Source of the DNA: a bacterium
GTDB taxonomy: Bacteria; Cyanobacteriota; Vampirovibrionia; Gastranaerophilales; Gastranaerophilaceae
NCBI GenBank assembly: GCA_017542305.1
Contig: JAFXXK010000025.1
Span: 1 to 64,000, forward strand
DNA length: 64,000 nucleotides
Direction of reading: 5' to 3'
A program made the translations under genes and the position numbers. Below, in pieces: positions 59,893 to 64,000 of the stretch. A model generated the notes under the pieces. The model was not told where the DNA came from and did no database searches. It saw only the letters and a program-made list of their open reading frames with translations. Positions within the stretch are counted from its first letter, which is position 1, and each line of letters starts with the position of its first letter.

Positions 59893-61518
59893 TTATTCCT
59901 CTTTCACAATAACCGAATGTTCAGCTGTTTCATTCCTTTTCGGGTAATCACTTCTGAAATGAGCTCCTCTGGATTCTTTTCTGTTTATTGCCCCCTGTAT
60001 AATCAATTCTGCAACAGTTAACATATTTCTGTATTCGTATTCGCCAAGGTTTAGACATTTCCTGTTACGGTTAAACTCTTTTTTTAATTGCTCAATATCA
60101 TTTTTGGCTTTGATAAGTGATTTTTCGTTTCTGATAATTCCCGCATTGTTCCACATAATTTCTCTCAATCTGTTTTTTAAAGCGGTTATATCATATTCAT
60201 CTGCTTTAACAGGAGCGGAATATTCGTTGATTATTTTATCCGTATTTTCATCCAAATCTTTTGTGATTGTTAAATCGCTGTTTACAAGATTTCTTGCTGA
60301 TTCGTAGGCACAGACGACACATTCCAGAAGTGAATTCGTCGCTAATCTGTTTGCACCGTGCAGTCCTGTAGAAGCTGCTTCTCCTATAACATATAATCCG
60401 TTTATTGAAGTTTTGCCGTTGATTTCTGCTTTTACTCCGCCCATTGTATAGTGTGCAGCAGGTGCTACCGGTATTGGAGTTTTTGTAATATCAATTCCGA
60501 TGGCTTTGCATTTTTTTGCAATAGTCGGGAATCGTTTCAGCAATTTGTCATGATTTATAACGGTCGTATCAAGAAAAACGTTATCCGTATTTAACCTTTT
60601 CATTTCTGCAAAAATAGCTCTTGTAACAATATCTCTTGATGCAAGTTCACCCTTATTGCTGTATCTTTGCATAAATGTTTCATTATTTTTGTTGATAAGT
60701 TTTGCTCCTTCACCCCGAACGGCTTCCGAAATCAAAAATCGGTTTTTACTGTTCGGATTTTGGGCTAAAGCTGTCGGATGAAACTGGATAAATTCTATAT
60801 CCTGAATTTCCGCACCGGCTTCGTATGCGGCAGCAATTCCGTCGCCTGTTGCTCCGTACGGATTGGTGGTGTATTTGTAAATCTGTCCCGCTCCGCCTGT
60901 TGCAATTACAACGGCAGAAGAATATACAACCTCATGTTCATTTGTATCTTTGTTATAAATAATTACCCCCTGACATTTCTTATCAGAGTTTACAATTAAA
61001 TCAACAACGGTTGATTTTTCCATAACACAAATCTTTTTTATATCCTTGATTTTGTTTACCAAAACCTCTATCAAACCTCTGCCTGTAGAGTCTTCCCCGA
61101 TATGCAGAACCCTTTTCAGGCTGTGAGCGCCCGCAAGAGCATAAGCAAAATTTCCGCTTTCATCCGAGTCAAATTTTATCCCGTTTTGTATTAAGTCAAA
61201 AAGAATATTTTCCGATGACCCTGAGATGTATCTTGTAACGGCTTCGTCACTTAGTCCTGCTCCGGCTTTCAGAGTATCCGAAGTGTGCAGATCTACGGAA
61301 TCTTGCGGGTTTATTCTGATAACTCCCGCAATACCGCCCTGAGCATATCTTGAATTACTTTCCCCGAGAGGACATTTTGTAACCAGCAGAATTTTCTCAG
61401 CGGATTTTCTCATCTGAGCAAACTTCAGTGCCGCATATAATCCGGCAACACCGCTGCCGATTATTACTACGGAATATTCCGATTGTTTCATCTCACTCTT
61501 TTCCATGTCTAAGCTCAT
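59893..61518 (-). CDS. nadB: L-aspartate oxidase NadB
   Basis: This 541-residue flavoprotein has an FAD dinucleotide motif VVIIGSGVAGLYAALK (about residues 17-32), ESNSRYAQGGIA (about 53-65), the FQFHPTALA segment and the succinate-dehydrogenase-type GGVKAEINGKTSINGLYVIGE (about 365-385). NadB oxidises L-aspartate to iminoaspartate, the first step of NAD synthesis. Three Met codons (61518, 61506, 61491) are possible starts. nadA is not adjacent. Confidence 0.92.
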   Translation of the reverse strand: MSLDMEKSEMKQSEYSVVIIGSGVAGLYAALKFAQMRKSAEKILLVTKCPLGESNSRYAQGGIAGVIRINPQDSVDLHTSDTLKAGAGLSDEAVTRYISGSSENILFDLIQNGIKFDSDESGNFAYALAGAHSLKRVLHIGEDSTGRGLIEVLVNKIKDIKKICVMEKSTVVDLIVNSDKKCQGVIIYNKDTNEHEVVYSSAVVIATGGAGQIYKYTTNPYGATGDGIAAAYEAGAEIQDIEFIQFHPTALAQNPNSKNRFLISEAVRGEGAKLINKNNETFMQRYSNKGELASRDIVTRAIFAEMKRLNTDNVFLDTTVINHDKLLKRFPTIAKKCKAIGIDITKTPIPVAPAAHYTMGGVKAEINGKTSINGLYVIGEAASTGLHGANRLATNSLLECVVCAYESARNLVNSDLTITKDLDENTDKIINEYSAPVKADEYDITALKNRLREIMWNNAGIIRNEKSLIKAKNDIEQLKKEFNRNRKCLNLGEYEYRNMLTVAELIIQGAINRKESRGAHFRSDYPKRNETAEHSVIVKEE

Positions 61519-61557
61519 CTTAATATCTATTTTAAATCAAAAAATCTTATATGAAAT

Positions 61558-61827
61558 TTATTTTTTCAGGACGTATTTCCCGCCTTTCCATAAAGCAACA
61601 ATACCTGCAATGCCGACTATAAGTTTCACAAGAATAGGTGTTTTTTTTCTGCTTTCAAAAGTTATGCGTTTTTGCCGTCTGTTAATATCTCCGTCCATTT
61701 CGCGAAAACTTTTTTCCATCTCGGAATCGGACAGCCCGCTATAGCGGTACAATTTATCAGGAGGAGTCAGCACCCCTACATTTGCCGCTGTATAATTTAT
61801 TGGTACACGATTAGACACACCATTCAT
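61558..61827 (-). CDS. Small single-span membrane protein
   Basis: The ATG at 61827 gives 89 residues beginning MNGVSNRVPINYTAANVGV. A Glu/Arg-rich middle (SDSEMEKSFREMDGDINRRQKR) and one C-terminal membrane helix (about residues 68-84, LVKLIVGIAGIVALWKGGKY) follow. No ribosome-binding site is obvious, so the start is uncertain. It lies before nadB. It resembles the other small lineage-type membrane proteins in the window. Confidence 0.45.
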   Translation of the reverse strand: MNGVSNRVPINYTAANVGVLTPPDKLYRYSGLSDSEMEKSFREMDGDINRRQKRITFESRKKTPILVKLIVGIAGIVALWKGGKYVLKK

Positions 61828-61967
61828 ATATATATTAAAACCCAAAATCAGAAAAAATTGCGGGTTTTTTATATTTCGTAATAAATAGAAATATTTCAGG
61901 CAATTTTTTGGCGTAAAAATACTTTATAAATGTACAAGGGGATAAAACTTAGGGAAAGGAATATTTT

Positions 61968-62474
61968 ATGGTATCAAATATCGGGAATGTAAAATTTTCA
62001 TTTGGCTCAACACCTGTAATACCTGCGTACAAACCTAAAGAACAGGTAATTATTATTCCGTTTAAGCCGATGAGTCAGGAAGAAGCTTATAATATTCAAA
62101 AGCAGCGCGAAATCGAAATGATGAAACAGGTTGACAGTTTAAAAAGACAGGCTCAACAGGCAGGGATTTCTTCAAGTGTAATAGAGGAAGAACTCAAAGA
62201 TCATAAGGCTGGCGAAATTAAAGTTGATGTTAAGAACCATGCAATAATTATCGGTAATCCGAATGGTGACCGTGAAGAAACAACCTATGTAAAAGGTGAA
62301 GTCGTAAAAATTGTTCAGTATCACGGTAACAAAAAATTCGTGGAAGAATATGTTAACGGTAACAGAATTTATACTGAATATGAAAAAAATAAAAATGGTC
62401 AGTATATGAAAAAATATTATGTAAAAACTCCGGATACGGATTATTATAATATTATTGAAGAACGCAGCTATTAA
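61968..62474 (+). CDS. Uncharacterised protein with aromatic N-terminal motif
   Basis: This 168-residue soluble protein begins MVSNIGNVKFSFGSTPVIP. A helix rich in Gln/Glu/Lys (residues 33-75) is followed by antiparallel beta-type repeats (GEIKVDVKNHAIIIGNP, YVKGEVVKIVQYHGNKKFVEEYVNGNRIYTEYEKN) of the kind seen in MORN-like or antitoxin-like beta proteins. Probably a beta-meander with unknown function. The ribosome-binding site is AGGGAAAGG. Confidence 0.55.
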   Translation: MVSNIGNVKFSFGSTPVIPAYKPKEQVIIIPFKPMSQEEAYNIQKQREIEMMKQVDSLKRQAQQAGISSSVIEEELKDHKAGEIKVDVKNHAIIIGNPNGDREETTYVKGEVVKIVQYHGNKKFVEEYVNGNRIYTEYEKNKNGQYMKKYYVKTPDTDYYNIIEERSY

Positions 62475-62545
62475 TCCTTTGGTGTGAAAAGCTTCACATA
62501 CCCTAATGTATTGCCGTCATTAAAAATTTTTATTATAATAACGGT

Positions 62546-64000
62546 ATGAAGAAGTTTGATATTTTCAACCAGTTTTGGGATGCGGTTATCGTTGTGAATA
62601 AGTCGGGAGATGTGGTTTATAAAAACTACACCTTTAAACGCTGGTTCAAAGATTTTGTTGATTTAAAAAAATTCTCTCACAATATCAATTTTGATATTTG
62701 CCCCCTGAATAGTGAAAATATCGAAAACTATTCTCCTATCTGGCATGCGCTCAATTCCAACGAGAACTTTTTCGCAAATGTTTCTTATCAGGACAGTAAA
62801 AATAAATTGTATTATTATTATCTGACCGTTCAGAAAAAGGGCAGATATTCCATATTTTTCTTTACTGATGTAAGTGCATATAATAATTATTCTGCCGAGC
62901 AAAAACGTAATGAAAAACTTCTCAAAGAGTGCGAAGAATTAAAAGAAGAAAATGAAGATTTACAAAATATTAAACAAAAAGCACAATCACAAGCTATCCG
63001 AATTGCCCTCATAAACAAAGTTTCCAACTCAATAAGAGAGTCGATGGATATATCAAAAATTTTGCAGTCTGCATTGTTTGAACTTGCTTCAATGTTCGGT
63101 GCGTTTAAATCGTATTATGCTTCAAATCATCAGGGAAAATTTAAAGTCGAAGAAATTTACGGTGAAAAACATCTGCATAAAGGCGACGTGATATCCTTTG
63201 ACAGTGAAACTTTCAACACTATTGATTCGAAAAAAATATCAGTCGTAAGGTGCCTGAAAGAATATGTTGATGCCGAACCGTTTAAGCAGTCGGTTACAAG
63301 AATAATTGTTCCGGTATTTCATCTCCAAAACCTTGTAGGGGTCATAGTTTTGCTTAGTTATCAGAAACGCGAAACGGGCGAAGAACTCGAAATTTTGGAA
63401 GCAATATCTTTTCAGCTCGGCAACGCAATTATAAGAGCGGAACTTTATCAGAAAAATATTGATACCGTAAAAGAGCTGAAAGCAGCATTAAAAGAGCTAA
63501 AAGAAACACAACTGCAATTGGTAAACTCTGAAAAAATGGCTTCACTCGGTCAGCTTGTTGCAGGTGTCGCTCACGAAATTAATACCCCTATCGCATCCAT
63601 AAAATCAAATAACGGGCTGATTGCAAAATTAATCCCGCAAATTCAGGATGCCGAGCTTGCAGGGCTGATGCGGGAAATCAACCAGATTGATAAAGAAGCT
63701 GTTCAGAGAATTTCAAATATTGTTGTTTCCCTGAAAAAATATGTTCGTCTTGATGAGGCTGAAATTCAGGAAGCAGATATTAATAAAGAACTTGATTTGA
63801 CGCTGGATTTAATCCGTCACGAAACAAAAAACAGAATAGAAATCGTAAAAAATTACGGCGAACTTCCGCTGATAAAATGTTATCCGAATCTTTTGAATCA
63901 GGTTTTTACAAATATTTTAATAAATGCGTGTCAGGCAATTGATGGAAACGGCACAATAACGATAACAACATCATATAAGGCGGAAACTTTGACTATATCT
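62546..64000 (+). CDS. Sensor histidine kinase (runs off the window end)
   Basis: The reading frame is open from the ATG at 62546 to the last base (485 codons). A PAS-like N-terminus (about residues 1-115), a coiled coil and a GAF domain (about 155-310) precede a HisKA domain whose phospho-His is in ASLGQLVAGVAHEINTPI (about residue 350). The start of the GHKL ATPase (VFTNILINACQAIDGNG) is at the edge. The C-terminal ATPase part is outside the window. Cytoplasmic, with no membrane helix. Confidence 0.85.
   Translation, partial: MKKFDIFNQFWDAVIVVNKSGDVVYKNYTFKRWFKDFVDLKKFSHNINFDICPLNSENIENYSPIWHALNSNENFFANVSYQDSKNKLYYYYLTVQKKGRYSIFFFTDVSAYNNYSAEQKRNEKLLKECEELKEENEDLQNIKQKAQSQAIRIALINKVSNSIRESMDISKILQSALFELASMFGAFKSYYASNHQGKFKVEEIYGEKHLHKGDVISFDSETFNTIDSKKISVVRCLKEYVDAEPFKQSVTRIIVPVFHLQNLVGVIVLLSYQKRETGEELEILEAISFQLGNAIIRAELYQKNIDTVKELKAALKELKETQLQLVNSEKMASLGQLVAGVAHEINTPIASIKSNNGLIAKLIPQIQDAELAGLMREINQIDKEAVQRISNIVVSLKKYVRLDEAEIQEADINKELDLTLDLIRHETKNRIEIVKNYGELPLIKCYPNLLNQVFTNILINACQAIDGNGTITITTSYKAETLTIS

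Overview
This 64-kb window is low-GC, gene-dense bacterial chromosome. The best guess for its source is a gut member of the non-photosynthetic cyanobacterial relatives (Melainabacteria/Vampirovibrionia, order Gastranaerophilales). This is inferred from three things. The cell is Gram-negative (lpxI, lpxB, an lptD-like gene, an MlaE permease, an autotransporter barrel). The ssrA tag opens with ANN, as cyanobacterial tags do. There are many small lineage-type membrane proteins with short aromatic N-terminal motifs. No 16S or ribosomal-protein gene is present to confirm it.

Layout. 1-3.3 kb: the 5' end of an EF-hand protein gene, an anti-sigma/ECF-sigma/Spy-like stress operon, a GNAT acetyltransferase and an MlaE permease. 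3.3-5.0 kb: an AT-rich accessory module, with a divergent XRE repressor gene facing a promoter and palindrome that lead into three overlapping small genes, two of them zinc-ribbon. 5.0-9.9 kb: a 1626-residue autotransporter adhesin with an internal duplication. 9.9-14.8 kb, minus strand: a degenerate GspE-like ATPase with a response regulator, rsmG and a STAND/TPR protein. 14.9-21.1 kb: an envelope operon (small membrane protein, M23 hydrolase, LptD-like protein, class II aldolase, LpxI, LpxB). 21.1-27.1 kb: hemW, a secreted GH13 protein, purB and an Ala-rich tandem-repeat protein. 27.3-35.0 kb: a giant acidic repeat protein with a TonB-like C-terminus, a sigma-like factor and a triple-zinc-ribbon STAND protein. 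35-47 kb: mtnA, gap, a PHP phosphoesterase, RNase PH, small secreted proteins, acetolactate synthase, an M16 protease, rlmN.

47.0-51.9 kb is the most unusual part. The tmRNA gene ssrA is preceded by a structured leader that begins with a copy of the tmRNA 5' end and closes on itself with a 9-bp stem. It is followed by four copies of the tmRNA 3' end and a perfect 134-bp direct repeat. The repeat brackets a mini-island carrying a DUF6973-like possible toxin, a small membrane protein and a metallophosphoesterase. More repeats and a broken copy of the toxin-gene 3' end lie beyond it. No integrase is present.

51.9-55.6 kb holds a GT39 transferase, a YdjC/NaxD-type deacetylase, an ArnC/FlmF-like GT2 and a GtrA protein. 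This is the gene set used for amino-sugar decoration of lipid A in Francisella, which fits the LPS genes elsewhere in the window. 55.7-64 kb: a SpoIIE phosphatase/anti-sigma kinase fusion with its STAS partner, a septoil-knot protein, a GT2, nadB, small lineage proteins and a sensor kinase cut by the window end.

Housekeeping genes sit in short operons with overlapping stop/start codons (TAATG or ATGA), and clear Rho-independent terminators lie at several convergent ends.
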